DNA of 64,000 nucleotides from an uncultured Methanomassiliicoccales archaeon (GTDB taxonomy: Archaea > Thermoplasmatota > Thermoplasmata > Methanomassiliicoccales > Methanomethylophilaceae), in assembly GCA_959597175.1 (NCBI GenBank), contig CAUFXM010000003.1, forward strand, positions 124,001 through 188,000. The letters are read 5' to 3'. Shown here piece after piece: positions 7,952 to 15,332 of this stretch. Under the pieces are notes generated by a model. It had not been told where the DNA came from. It did no database searches and saw only the letters and a list, made by a program, of their open reading frames with translations. The position numbers were made by a program, and so were the translations under genes. Each line of letters begins with the position of its first letter. Position 1 is the first letter of the stretch.

Positions 7952-8341
7952 TCAGCGCGACGACAGCAGCTCGACCACGGCGTCCACCGACTCCACGTCC
8001 TTGACGTACGGCCTGCAGAGCGTCGCCAGCTCCCGGCGGATCCTGTCGTCGTATCTCACGTCCAGGGCGGACAGGTTCTCCCTCAGCGACCTGGCCAGGG
8101 ATCCTCCCCGGCGGTCCCAGTCCGTCATGATGACCGCCTGCTTCCCGCTGTGCCAGACGTGCTCGGCGGCCTTCACCGGACCACCTCCGGACTGCACGCA
8201 GTAGAACTCCCCGTCGACGCCCACGTTCCTCAGGGAGTCCACGTCCTTCAGGCCCTCCACCAGAATGATGTGGGTACCGGACATGGAGCTCAGCTCGTCC
8301 AGGAGCGCCTGTATACCCTCCAGCCTCTCCCCGTCGTCCAT
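7952..8341 (-). CDS. Small Toprim-domain protein
   Basis: This 129-residue protein consists of little more than a Toprim fold. HIILVEGLKDVDSLRNVG near residue 24 has the conserved Glu, and KQAVIMTDWDRRGGSLARSL near residue 66 has the D-x-D pair. These residues bind Mg2+ in primases, topoisomerases and RNase M5. Stand-alone archaeal Toprim proteins of this size are widespread and thought to act in nucleic-acid maintenance, but no reaction can be assigned. It lies between DUF167 and tmk in the same operon. An in-frame TGA lies about four codons before the ATG, so it is not fused to DUF167. Confidence 0.8.
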   Translation of the reverse strand: MDDGERLEGIQALLDELSSMSGTHIILVEGLKDVDSLRNVGVDGEFYCVQSGGGPVKAAEHVWHSGKQAVIMTDWDRRGGSLARSLRENLSALDVRYDDRIRRELATLCRPYVKDVESVDAVVELLSSR

Positions 8342-8636
8342 CCAGCGCCTCCCTCAGCTTGGACATCACCTCGTCCGGGTCTCCCGTCACCGTGACGGTC
8401 TTCTGGCGGGAGGTCTGCCCGGATGTGACCTCGGAGCGGAATCCGGTGATGTCGCGGAACATCTCCGCCAGCTCCCTGTTGGCGCGCCCGTCCAGCGGCG
8501 GGGCCCTCACGCGGACGACCGCCCTCCGCCTCCACTCGTCGTACCCGTCAGGACCGGAGCGGTTGGACCTCGGAGATACGGACACGTCGACCTCCACGCC
8601 CCCTGCGAACGTACGGCAGACGTCCTCGCACTTCAT
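8337..8636 (-). CDS. DUF167/UPF0235 (YggU-like) protein, 3' end undefined
   Basis: The first 100 codons from ATG 8636 match the DUF167 family: VEVDVSVSPRSNRSGPD, VRVRAPPLDGRANRELAEM, then SGQTSRQKTVTVTGDPDEV, the hallmark S-x-x-K strand. The function of the family is unknown. The family normally ends near the residues encoded at about 8340, but no stop occurs in this frame: it stays open through the Toprim gene and into tmk, where it shares the tmk stop. The other frame has a TGA at the expected place. Either a one-base indel removed the stop or the assembly has an error. I give only the supported part. Confidence 0.6.
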
Positions 8637-8657
8637 ACCCCGTCATGCGCCTGCAGC

Positions 8658-8674
8658 AATAATACGGTTTATCT
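8658..8674. promoter_or_regulatory. Overlapping divergent TATA boxes
   Basis: CAATAATACGGTTTATC holds two TATA-like boxes back to back. TTTATCT is 27 bases before ATG 8698 (GINS51) and the reverse CCGTATTATTG is 27 bases before ATG 8636 (DUF167 operon). Both genes therefore look leaderless and may compete for one promoter region. Confidence 0.6.
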
Positions 8675-8697
8675 ACACATCCCGCAATGGCCTTCCG

Positions 8698-9525
8698 ATG
8701 AGCCCGGCGCTTGACCCAATGACATTCGACGAACTGTCGGAACTGTACAGGGTGGAGATGAAGAGCAACGCCGTCACCCAGACCCGGAAGGACCTGTTCA
8801 GGGCGATGGCGAACCTCCTGACAACTCTCCGCCAGGAGTACGACCGTCAGATGGCGCTGGACCCGGAATCCATCATGTGCGAGGGCGCGGAGCAGCGCCG
8901 GAAGAGCGCCGAGAGGCTCGTGAAGGATGTCATGCGCCTGAGGACCCAGAAGATCTGCGGGATGGCGCTCAGAGGAGCCACCGGCAGCAAGAACACCCTG
9001 GACAACCTGACCGAGGAGGAGAAGGAGTACTACGCCCAGGTGCTGGAGGTGTCGAAGAGGCACATCTCGGAGGTGGACAGGCTCAGGGGGAGGACCAGGA
9101 CCGTCGACACCCGCATAGACGAGATTGCTGAACCGAGGACGAAAGAGCCTGAGGCCCCCGTTCCCGCGGAGCCGGAACCGGTCCCCGAACCGGACGTGCC
9201 GGAGATGTTCGACGACGAGCCCATGCCGGAGGGATTCGATGACATACCGGACGAACCCTTCGACGAACCGCAGATCGAGGCGACCGGGATCGAACCCGTA
9301 GAAAAGGCCCCCGCACCGGTCGAGGCGACGGTTCCCGGGGGACCCGCCGGGGAATCCGACGACCTGGAGCCGATCCTTATAAGGGTGAAGGAGGACCTCC
9401 CGGAGTTCGCGGGCCCCAGAAGGGATTACAAACTGTTCAAGGAGGACGTGGTCACCCTGCCCAGGGTCCTGGCCGAGGTCCTGATAAACGCCGACAAGGC
9501 CTACGCTGTCAGGCCTACGCCCTGA
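8698..9525 (+). CDS. Replication factor GINS subunit, Gins51 type
   Basis: This 275-residue subunit belongs to the archaeal GINS complex that joins Cdc45/RecJ-like and MCM at the fork. The helical A domain covers residues 1-130 (MTFDELSELYRVEM, then LVKDVMRLRTQKICGMAL). A long acidic, proline-rich linker follows at about 145-225. The C-terminal B domain is ILIRVKEDLPEFAGP, then YKLFKEDVVTLPRVLAEVL, the usual order in Gins51 (A before B). The linker makes it longer than most. The ATG 8698 is set by a TATA box 27 bases upstream. It converges with, and overlaps by 11 bases, the metallo-beta-lactamase gene. Confidence 0.85.
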   Translation: MSPALDPMTFDELSELYRVEMKSNAVTQTRKDLFRAMANLLTTLRQEYDRQMALDPESIMCEGAEQRRKSAERLVKDVMRLRTQKICGMALRGATGSKNTLDNLTEEEKEYYAQVLEVSKRHISEVDRLRGRTRTVDTRIDEIAEPRTKEPEAPVPAEPEPVPEPDVPEMFDDEPMPEGFDDIPDEPFDEPQIEATGIEPVEKAPAPVEATVPGGPAGESDDLEPILIRVKEDLPEFAGPRRDYKLFKEDVVTLPRVLAEVLINADKAYAVRPTP

Positions 9526-10273
9526 GCGTCCTCGTGTCACCCGGGAACTCGAGGCAGTCGATGTTCAGCCTCCTGATCCCCGTTATGTCCGCCACGGTCT
9601 CCCTGGCCAGGTCCGGCATGTTGTTGGTCTTGCTGAGATGGGCAAGGAAAAGCTGCCTGCGGGACTCGGACATGGTCCTGCGGATCGCGTTGGCGCAGTC
9701 CACGTTGGACAGGTGACCGTGGTCGCTCCCTATCAGCCTCTTCAGGCTCACGGGATACGGCCCGTCGGCGAGCATCTGCATGTCGTAGTTCGCCTCGATG
9801 ACGGCGATGTCCGCCATCTTCAGGGCGGCCTCGATCTGGAACGTCAGCTTCCCCGTATCCGTAGCGACCAGCGCGCTTTTCCCGTCCGCCTGGGTCAGGA
9901 ACGCGTTGGGCTCCACGGCGTTGTGGGAGGTCGGAAGAGGGGTGATGTGGAGACTCCCGACGTCGAAGCTGCGGGCGGTGTCGAACGGCACGTAATCCAC
10001 GTTTCCGAGGCTGAGCTGGGAGAACGTCCCCTCGTTGCACATAACCGGCACGCCGAGCTTCCTGGCGGTCGGTCCGGCGCCCGCCACGTGGTCGGAGTGC
10101 TCGTGGGTGATCAGGATGGCCTTCACCATGTCCCTGTCGACCCCTTCCTGCTCCATCAGGGAGAGGATCCTCCTGCAACTGATGCCGGCGTCGATCATGA
10201 CGGCCTCGCCGTCGCTCTCGATGACGGTACAGTTGCCGTCGCTGCCGCTGGCCAGGACATGGACCTCTAGCAT
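9515..10273 (-). CDS. MBL-fold metallohydrolase (YycJ/WalJ-like), TAG stop
   Basis: This 252-residue metallo-beta-lactamase-fold protein has THEHSDH at residues 56-62 as main metal motif, DAGIS at about 28-32, TSHNAVEPN, the Asp of VATDTGKLT and the His of LFLAHLSKTNN. It resembles the YycJ/WalJ group of phosphodiesterase- or nuclease-like MBL proteins; the substrate is unknown. It follows the CBS-domain gene by 11 bases in one operon. It is the only gene in this window whose stop I read as TAG; a TGA follows after one sense codon (TAG-GCC-TGA), so readthrough would add only two residues. Confidence 0.85.
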   Translation of the reverse strand: MLEVHVLASGSDGNCTVIESDGEAVMIDAGISCRRILSLMEQEGVDRDMVKAILITHEHSDHVAGAGPTARKLGVPVMCNEGTFSQLSLGNVDYVPFDTARSFDVGSLHITPLPTSHNAVEPNAFLTQADGKSALVATDTGKLTFQIEAALKMADIAVIEANYDMQMLADGPYPVSLKRLIGSDHGHLSNVDCANAIRRTMSESRRQLFLAHLSKTNNMPDLARETVADITGIRRLNIDCLEFPGDTRTLRA

Positions 10274-10284
10274 CTGGGTGCGCC

Positions 10285-10770
10285 TCAGCCCTTCTTCTTG
10301 TAGAGAGCGAATATGATGTCGCCCCTGGAGATGATACCGACCACGACACCTTTCTCAACGACGGGGAGACGGTTGACCTTCATCTCGATCATCGCCTTGA
10401 GGACCTCCATGATGGTGGTGTCTGGAGTGGTCGTAAGGACGGTACGGGTCATTATGTCGGAGACCAGCATGTTGGAGATCTCCTCAGAGATGCTTTTGAG
10501 TCTGTTGCTCTCTTCCATCCCAGAATCCATTGGGTAGTTGAGCATGACGTCCTCGCTGTTCTCCTCCCCCAGCTTCTCCTGGTGATAGAGGATGATGTTC
10601 AGGACGTCGTTCTCGCTGAGGATGCCCATGAGGTGGTTCCTGTTGTCCACTACGGGGGCGCCGGAGATGTTGTCCAGCGCGAACTTTATGACCGCCTTCT
10701 TGACGGTGTCCTCGGGCTTAAGCGTCACCACCTGGGTGGTCATCAGGTCCCTTACCTTCAACTTAGACAT
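10285..10770 (-). CDS. Two-CBS-domain protein
   Basis: This 161-residue protein is made of a CBS pair. CBS1 has VRDLMTTQVVTLKPEDTV and NHLMGILSENDV; CBS2 has VSDIMTRTVLTTTPDTTI and GVVVGIISRGDI. Such pairs bind adenine nucleotides or SAM and act as energy or ligand sensors. There is no attached enzyme domain, so the target is unknown. A charged insert of about 35 residues with a methionine-rich stretch separates the domains. The ATG 10770 is 27 bases after a TATA box (10793-10803). The downstream MBL gene is likely co-transcribed. Confidence 0.88.
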   Translation of the reverse strand: MSKLKVRDLMTTQVVTLKPEDTVKKAVIKFALDNISGAPVVDNRNHLMGILSENDVLNIILYHQEKLGEENSEDVMLNYPMDSGMEESNRLKSISEEISNMLVSDIMTRTVLTTTPDTTIMEVLKAMIEMKVNRLPVVEKGVVVGIISRGDIIFALYKKKG

Positions 10771-10792
10771 CGGACGGGTATTCCCCCACGGC

Positions 10793-10803
10793 GCTTATAT
10801 TCG
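10793..10803 (-). promoter_or_regulatory. TATA box of the CBS-MBL operon
   Basis: The minus-strand CGAATATAAGC is centred 27 bases before ATG 10770 and indicates a leaderless mRNA. Confidence 0.55.
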
Positions 10804-10862
10804 TTTTGATGAGGGCGCTTGATTGCTGAATCCGACAACACCAGGTATCTGGGTAAAGCATA

Positions 10863-10874
10863 GTTTTATGTATA
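10863..10874 (+). promoter_or_regulatory. TATA box of tRNA-Lys(CTT)
   Basis: GTTTTATGTATA is about 30 bases upstream of the mature tRNA 5' end in an otherwise GC-rich stretch. It fits an archaeal tRNA promoter. Confidence 0.55.
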
Positions 10875-10899
10875 AGCAGGTAATCAAGGGATTTTGTAG

Positions 10900-10976
10900 G
10901 GGCCTGTAGCTCAGCTAGGTAGAGCGTTCGACTCTTAATCGAACGGCCAAGGGTTCGAATCCCTTCAGGCCCGCCA
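10900..10976 (+). tRNA. tRNA-Lys (anticodon CTT), integration target
   Basis: The cloverleaf has acceptor stem GGGCCTG/CAGGCCC, D-arm TAGCTCAGC, anticodon loop CTCTTAA giving CTT, and T-arm AGGGTTCGAATCCCT with an encoded CCA. It reads AAG as lysine. Its last 17 bases plus CTT are repeated at 15333-15352, and an integrase gene starts the interval, so this tRNA is the attachment site of the element that follows. The tRNA remains intact on the left side. Confidence 0.97.
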
Positions 10977-10979
10977 CTT
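10960..10979 (+). repeat. attL, left 20-bp direct repeat
   Basis: TCCCTTCAGGCCCGCCACTT is the end of the tRNA-Lys(CTT) T-arm, acceptor and CCA plus three more bases. It is identical to 15333-15352. Both copies are followed by similar bases (ATTCATCC and CTCCATCC). Confidence 0.9.
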
Positions 10980-11027
10980 ATTCATCCAGATCACCTCGAA
11001 AAAATTCTATGGATTTCCGTCTGCAGC

Positions 11028-11996
11028 TCAGGCGTCCTCCATTTGTCTAGTGTTTTGCCAGAATTCTAGCATTTCGTCGGTTGCGGAACGGTTGTCCTTG
11101 TCGCAGTAGTAACGCTGCGTCGTGGAGATCGTGCTGTGTCCCATCACAAGAGAGACATTGTGGATGTCGTGTCCCTCGTCGAGTGCGCGCTGTCCGAAGG
11201 TGCGTCTGCACTTGCGCAGCTCGAACGTCTCGCCGATGTCCTCCTCGACCGCCTTCTTCAGTTTCTCCAGCATGTTGTATCCGATGAACTCCTCCTTGCC
11301 CCTGATCGGAGGGAAGAGTGCGTCGGAGGCCTTGCCGGAGATCTTCAGCTTGAAGGCCCTGGCCTCGAGGTACTTCCTGAGAGGAGGAATCCCATCCGGG
11401 TGGACAGGGATCCAGCGGGCGGTGCCGTAGGAGCCCTCGCCCTTCACGTGGACGGCGAGGATCTCGGCACTATCGCCGGAGATGTGGACATTCTTGACGT
11501 ACATCATGCGGAGCTCCTTCGGGCGGAGGCCAGTGCAGATGGCGAGACATACGATGCCGTAGGCCTCTGAGAGCTTCCAGTCGAACTCGGAGATCTCCAT
11601 TGCGCGGGCGAGAATTCTGTCGACGACGGATTCCTCCATCGCCGGTGCGCGCCTCTTGTACTTCTTTGGGTAATGTGCCGGGTACTTCGATTTGAATGCA
11701 GAGACTGCATCGTTGTCGAAGTACGAGAGCATCTTCTTCAGGATGCCCAGGTCCTTGAGAATCGTGGCGTCCACGACGCCGTTGGCCTTGCGGTACCCGA
11801 CGAAGGCGTCGATGTCCTTGGCGGTGATCTTACGGGGGTTGTCTGTGGAGACCCTTCCGTCCTGCTTCAGCTCATGGAATATTTTGCCCAGCTGGACCAG
11901 TTTGCGGCGGGTCGTGGCGTACGTGCTGGATGCGATGTGCCCGTACTCCAGGGGCATGTACTCGTTGAGGCAGTCGGTGAACGGATAGCGGCTCAT
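11028..11996 (-). CDS. Tyrosine recombinase (integrase) of the element
   Basis: This 322-residue site-specific recombinase has an N-terminal SAM-like DNA-binding domain (about 1-95) and a C-terminal catalytic domain. Catalytic candidates are Arg158 in CTGLRPKEL, the box II segment RKCRRTFGQ (Arg264; the usual His of H-x-x-R is Arg261, a variation known in archaeal integrases), His287 in MGHSTISTT and Tyr296 nine residues later. The gene is intact, not split by integration as in SSV-type elements. It lies next to attL and points toward the tRNA. Its ATG overlaps the stop of a small upstream gene as ATGA. Confidence 0.93.
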   Translation of the reverse strand: MSRYPFTDCLNEYMPLEYGHIASSTYATTRRKLVQLGKIFHELKQDGRVSTDNPRKITAKDIDAFVGYRKANGVVDATILKDLGILKKMLSYFDNDAVSAFKSKYPAHYPKKYKRRAPAMEESVVDRILARAMEISEFDWKLSEAYGIVCLAICTGLRPKELRMMYVKNVHISGDSAEILAVHVKGEGSYGTARWIPVHPDGIPPLRKYLEARAFKLKISGKASDALFPPIRGKEEFIGYNMLEKLKKAVEEDIGETFELRKCRRTFGQRALDEGHDIHNVSLVMGHSTISTTQRYYCDKDNRSATDEMLEFWQNTRQMEDA

Positions 11997-12229
11997 CTGC
12001 TGACTCCGGCCTCCTCGAAGAGCTGCCCCTCGAGGTGGACGATGTACTTCTGGAAGCCCATGAAGACCCTGCGCTCGTCCTTCGTCAGGTAGGTCAGAGG
12101 GAAATCACGGAGGAATGTGGCGAGAACGCTGACGCTTACCATCCTGTCGATGGCCCTCAGCCTGTCCGCCTCGTCCGTCGTCGGGATCTCCCGCCGTCCC
12201 ATCTCGTCAATAACATTTTTTCCATTCAT
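11993..12229 (-). CDS. Small element protein coupled to the integrase
   Basis: This 78-residue protein has no family I recognise. It is charged and probably helical: residues 20-40 (ADRLRAIDRMVSVSVLATF) and 45-70 (YLTKDERRVFMGFQKYIVHL). The start ATG 12229 is about 8 bases after the predicted start point from the shared TATA box at 12259-12267; longer upstream frame overlaps the AbrB gene and is not supported. Its stop overlaps the integrase start (ATGA), so both are made together. A role as excisionase-like or integrase partner is only a guess from context. Confidence 0.6.
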   Translation of the reverse strand: MNGKNVIDEMGRREIPTTDEADRLRAIDRMVSVSVLATFLRDFPLTYLTKDERRVFMGFQKYIVHLEGQLFEEAGVSR

Positions 12230-12310
12230 GCTATCAGTTCCATCAATGTCAAGATGCGTATAAATAGGTTTTCCAGCGATTCCATCGATGGTATCAATGG
12301 TATTGATTGG
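12230..12310. promoter_or_regulatory. Divergent promoter with repeated operator-like half-sites
   Basis: The TATA box TATAAATAG (12259-12267) is nearly symmetric and is 25 bases before ATG 12288 and about 34 before ATG 12229, so it can serve both directions. Around it lie CTATCAGTTCCATCAATG, the palindrome CCATCGATGG (12283-12292) and ATCAAT-GGT-ATTGAT (12294-12308). The recurring CCATC/ATCAAT half-sites suggest binding of the AbrB-like protein to its own promoter. Confidence 0.5.
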
Positions 12311-12629
12311 ACGCAGCAAGTTCGGACAGAACAACAGGATCAGTCTGGTCGAGGGCCTTCCGGACGTCATGAACCTGGAGGTGGGCGATTACGTGGAGTT
12401 CCATGTCGTGAACGGCGAGCTGATCATCCGCAAGGAGACCAAGAAGTACAGCGGGTTCGACTTCGAAGGCGAGGAGATTCACGAGAACCTGCTGAACCTT
12501 GAGAAGTCCAAGGCGGATGAGTTGGAAGATGCTAATCTAGATCCAGAAGTACTTGAAGAAAGGGCTAGGCAAAACTACCTTAAGGACAAGGCCGCGCGTG
12601 AAAAGAAAAGAACGAATTCTCAGCGATGA
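12288..12629 (+). CDS. AbrB/SpoVT-type DNA-binding protein of the element
   Basis: This 113-residue protein has an N-terminal swapped-hairpin DNA-binding domain: RISLVEGLPDVMNLEVGDYV, then EFHVVNGELIIRKET, the usual G-D-x-V/I...I-x-K/R-x pattern of AbrB-like proteins. The C-terminal half (residues 55-113) is highly charged, helical and ends in lysines, without known homology. ATG 12288 is 25 bases after the TATA box, so the message is leaderless; ATG 12297 is an alternative. It is divergent from the integrase pair and probably represses both promoters through the palindromes that overlap them. Confidence 0.75.
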   Translation: MVSMVLIGRSKFGQNNRISLVEGLPDVMNLEVGDYVEFHVVNGELIIRKETKKYSGFDFEGEEIHENLLNLEKSKADELEDANLDPEVLEERARQNYLKDKAAREKKRTNSQR

Positions 12630-12777
12630 ACCTCGTATTAACACCTACTCTGGATCCTCTCGAGCTCTGATAAAAAACATATGATTATGGCATGCATGGA
12701 CATAGAGTACAGTAACTTTTGATATCAGCATATTGGATTAAACCATAGTATACGACCGACCCTATGGAATGCTGCAA

Positions 12778-13851
12778 TCAAACTAATCCTGCATTTTTCA
12801 AATCGATGTAATTGACATAGAGATCTCCATTATATCCATCTGAAACAAACTTAAACCTAATGGAGTGCCCATCACAATTAGTGTTGTAAACTACACCGTT
12901 ATCTAAGTGACCCGATGGCAAACCGTAGAACGTGTACTGGGTTCCATTGATGATGATGGATGATTCTTCTCCGGTCCACAGCATCTTGACATTTATGGTA
13001 TCTGTGTTGTAGCCATTTCTAATCCACTCTGGAGTATTGTCATAATATTCAACTTCTATCGAAAATACCAGATTGATATTATCGGGCGCACCGCTTAGAG
13101 CCTTCTCAAAAATATCCTGCATTCTACTGTAATCGCTGAAAACCCAATCACGATCGTCCTGTGGAACTGGTTCGGCGATACTATAGGTAATTTCGATTGA
13201 ATTTGTATGGATTATGAATAAAACATCTGCATCGGGCATAAGTTTACTCTGCAAAAAGGTATTACGAGCAGACTCGAGCAACGTTTCTGGATCCCACTCT
13301 GGAATCTCAGGTTCATCTGGATCTGTGTCTGGATAATCAGGTTCAGGATCGTTGGGAGGATCTGGCACTACTGGAGGATATGTAGGTGAATCATCAGGGA
13401 ATGCAGCGCCGATACGCATTAGATAATCCTCATTTTCATACAACGTCTGCCAAGATACTACCCCCATATTCGATAAGGACAACTTGGCAAGAACCCATGT
13501 ATTGTCAAGAATTCCCAGAGTGCAATTATAGTACACATCTGAAAAAAGATTAACTCCCATGGTTCCCGTGACAATATAGTACTCATTCGAGCCATTGTCC
13601 CATATTGGCTCCATCCTGTAAACGACTCCCTCCTGGGTGGTGTAAACATCACCAGTAAGTGGTGTAACTGCTTCAGCCATAAACTTATCACATAGGCTTA
13701 CAGCAGCATAATTGACATCTTCATCAGAAACATTACCATCGTTGTTACCATCGCCCCCAAAAACTAAAGTGATGGCGACAATGGCTACGACAGCGACGAC
13801 TATCACAGACAAAAATGCGATAGGTTTCCCGAATGATCCTGATTTAGACAC
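12778..13851 (-). CDS. Anchored extracellular protein of the element, unknown function
   Basis: This 357-residue protein has one N-terminal membrane segment (residues 10-31, IAFLSVIVVAVVAIVAITLV) and an acidic extracellular part. A Pro/Asp/Glu-rich linker at about 175-208 separates two globular regions. Eight or so N-x-S/T sites are present, so it may be glycosylated. I recognise no family. The DNA is much more AT-rich than chromosomal neighbours, as expected for cargo of the element. The start is GTG 13851; a TATA-like AGTTTATTTC lies about 25-30 bases upstream. It could act in cell contact, entry exclusion or as a virion protein; nothing distinguishes these. Confidence 0.75.
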   Translation of the reverse strand: MSKSGSFGKPIAFLSVIVVAVVAIVAITLVFGGDGNNDGNVSDEDVNYAAVSLCDKFMAEAVTPLTGDVYTTQEGVVYRMEPIWDNGSNEYYIVTGTMGVNLFSDVYYNCTLGILDNTWVLAKLSLSNMGVVSWQTLYENEDYLMRIGAAFPDDSPTYPPVVPDPPNDPEPDYPDTDPDEPEIPEWDPETLLESARNTFLQSKLMPDADVLFIIHTNSIEITYSIAEPVPQDDRDWVFSDYSRMQDIFEKALSGAPDNINLVFSIEVEYYDNTPEWIRNGYNTDTINVKMLWTGEESSIIINGTQYTFYGLPSGHLDNGVVYNTNCDGHSIRFKFVSDGYNGDLYVNYIDLKNAGLV

Positions 13852-13921
13852 AATTCATAGAATCATAAACTAGAAATAAACTGTTTTTGGTTACGACTTT
13901 GGTTATTCTGTTCAAGTCTAT

Positions 13922-14061
13922 GGGGCCTCCGCTTCGCTACGGCCCCCGTCCGCCGCTGCGCGGCGTCCGTGAGGGCGTGCGGGCGCCCCTGCCTGACGGC
14001 GACGGGGGCGCCTCGCCCGCCCGACAATCGGGATATGACATGGTCTGCCTGAGTTGGCAGA
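13922..14061. repeat. GC-rich block of consecutive hairpins, possible replication origin
   Basis: Four inverted repeats follow one another: GGGGCC/GGCCCC (13922-13946), CGCCGC-TGC-GCGGCG (13951-13965), GGCGCCCC/GGGGCGCC (13982-14012) and TCTGCC-TGAGTT-GGCAGA (14044-14061). The block stands out in the AT-rich part of the element and has no reading frame I can support. It lies just downstream of the Rep-like gene. A rolling-circle double-strand origin or a transcription terminator are both possible. Confidence 0.55.
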
Positions 14062-14134
14062 GGTGAGGAATGAGAAAAGAGAGACAGCTTCCGCTAATCA
14101 AGGTGTTCTGATGAATCCGGGAGGTTTCGAAGAA

Positions 14135-15163
14135 TCAACCTGAGACCGATGGTCCCTTCGAGAACGTGTTTGGATCGAGTTTAGTACAGTCGTATCCCAT
14201 CCATTCGTACAACCGGGGATCCGTGCGATGCACCGTGTTCACCCACATCCAGTTACCCTTCCTGATCTCCGCCTCCTCCTCGAGCTTCTGCATGTCATCC
14301 TTGAAGGCCTTGGAGATCACCCATGTGTGGGAGTTCCATATGAGACTGTTGAGAATCGTCCACACCGCCGTCCGGTACTTCACCGGGAGCTCCGAAACCC
14401 TCTTGCACTTCCTGAACTCCTCCACATGGTCGAGGTCGAGGGACTTCGTGATGTACTTCGAGATGTAGTTGATCGGGGTGGCGTACCCCTTGATCCCCAT
14501 ATCATCCTTCGTGAACGCGTAGATGTCGATGAATCCGACCTTCCAGATCGGGCTGACGGAGTTCCAGTCATCGAGGTTCTTCAGCTTGCCGAGGATGCTG
14601 CGCGTGTAGGGATCCGATGGATCCGGACGGAACGAATTGCTCTTCCTGTGGAACTTGATCTTCAGGGGCTTGTCCAGATGCAGCAGGATGTGGACCGCAG
14701 GATAACCTGATACCGTCGACTCCTTGACGATCACCTTGGAGTAGCCTCCCTCGAGGGCCTTCTCCAGACGGGAGAAGAACCTGGAGATTCCCTTGCCCCT
14801 GGACGTTATGAAGAAGTTGGCCTGGTCGCGGGACATGACCTTGTGGTCGATGGTCAGCGTCATGAAGAACAGATGCGAATACAACCCGTCGGCCCTCTCC
14901 TCTGAGATCCTCGACTTCTTCAGGATCCTGTTGAGCTGCTTCTTCTTGACGGACTGCCTGAACGCGTACTGGGGGTTCCCCCTGCGGGACACCGGACTGG
15001 CGGAATGCTCGCCGGTGTCAAGGTTCGCGAAGAGGTTGTAGTACTCCGCGTCGACGTGCTCGACGAGGTCCGGAAGAAGAGTGTCCGCATCGACCTTCCC
15101 GGAGAGGACATCCTCCTGCAGCTGCCTCCTGTGGGCGTTGTCGAAGATGCTCAAGGGGAGCAC
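14135..15163 (-). CDS. Rep-like (HUH-family) replication initiator
   Basis: This 342-residue protein has the rolling-circle Rep order of motifs: motif 1 FFMTLTI (99-105), motif 2 region GYPAVHILLHLD (153-164), a WKVGFIDIYAF segment and motif 3 INYISKYITK (231-240) with Tyr233 and Tyr237 around Lys236. HUH Reps nick an origin through such a Tyr. In motif 2 the expected His-hydrophobic-His is Ala-Val-His, so one metal ligand is missing or replaced. The start is GTG 15163. It is transcribed toward the integrase from the attR side. Without homologue searches the family call rests on motifs only. Confidence 0.7.
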   Translation of the reverse strand: MLPLSIFDNAHRRQLQEDVLSGKVDADTLLPDLVEHVDAEYYNLFANLDTGEHSASPVSRRGNPQYAFRQSVKKKQLNRILKKSRISEERADGLYSHLFFMTLTIDHKVMSRDQANFFITSRGKGISRFFSRLEKALEGGYSKVIVKESTVSGYPAVHILLHLDKPLKIKFHRKSNSFRPDPSDPYTRSILGKLKNLDDWNSVSPIWKVGFIDIYAFTKDDMGIKGYATPINYISKYITKSLDLDHVEEFRKCKRVSELPVKYRTAVWTILNSLIWNSHTWVISKAFKDDMQKLEEEAEIRKGNWMWVNTVHRTDPRLYEWMGYDCTKLDPNTFSKGPSVSG

Positions 15164-15313
15164 CTCCCGAGGTTCACAATACCCCTAGCAGAGGAGGTGT
15201 CGAATCCTTCAGCCTCACGGCTGCCTGTGGCTGGAATCAATAGAATTTACGCCGGCATTAGACAGAGTCTATCGCCAGGGAATAGGGCTCCATAGAATCA
15301 AAGGGGAGGTGTC
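15160..15313. repeat. Three copies of a GGAGGTG(T/C) repeat upstream of rep
   Basis: The sequence (G/A)GGAGGTG(T/C) occurs at 15192-15200 and 15304-15312, and in reverse at 15160-15168 (GCACCTCCC) over the rep start. The spacing is irregular. They could be Rep or integrase arm sites; three short copies are weak evidence. Confidence 0.3.
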
Positions 15314-15332
15314 TGGACAGGTTCGGTGCGAG

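Noticed and set aside
7317..8636. A 439-residue DUF167-tmk fusion
   Set aside because: Between the two recognised domains the frame passes through the Toprim gene in the wrong frame and gives Arg/Gly-rich nonsense. Two separate proteins are far more likely.
11504..11710. Short frames inside the integrase gene as accessory genes
   Set aside because: They are Ser/Arg-rich shadows in other frames of the integrase.
13922..14040. The GC-rich block as a structured RNA gene
   Set aside because: It has hairpins but no promoter in the right place and no known RNA family pattern. I left it as a possible origin.
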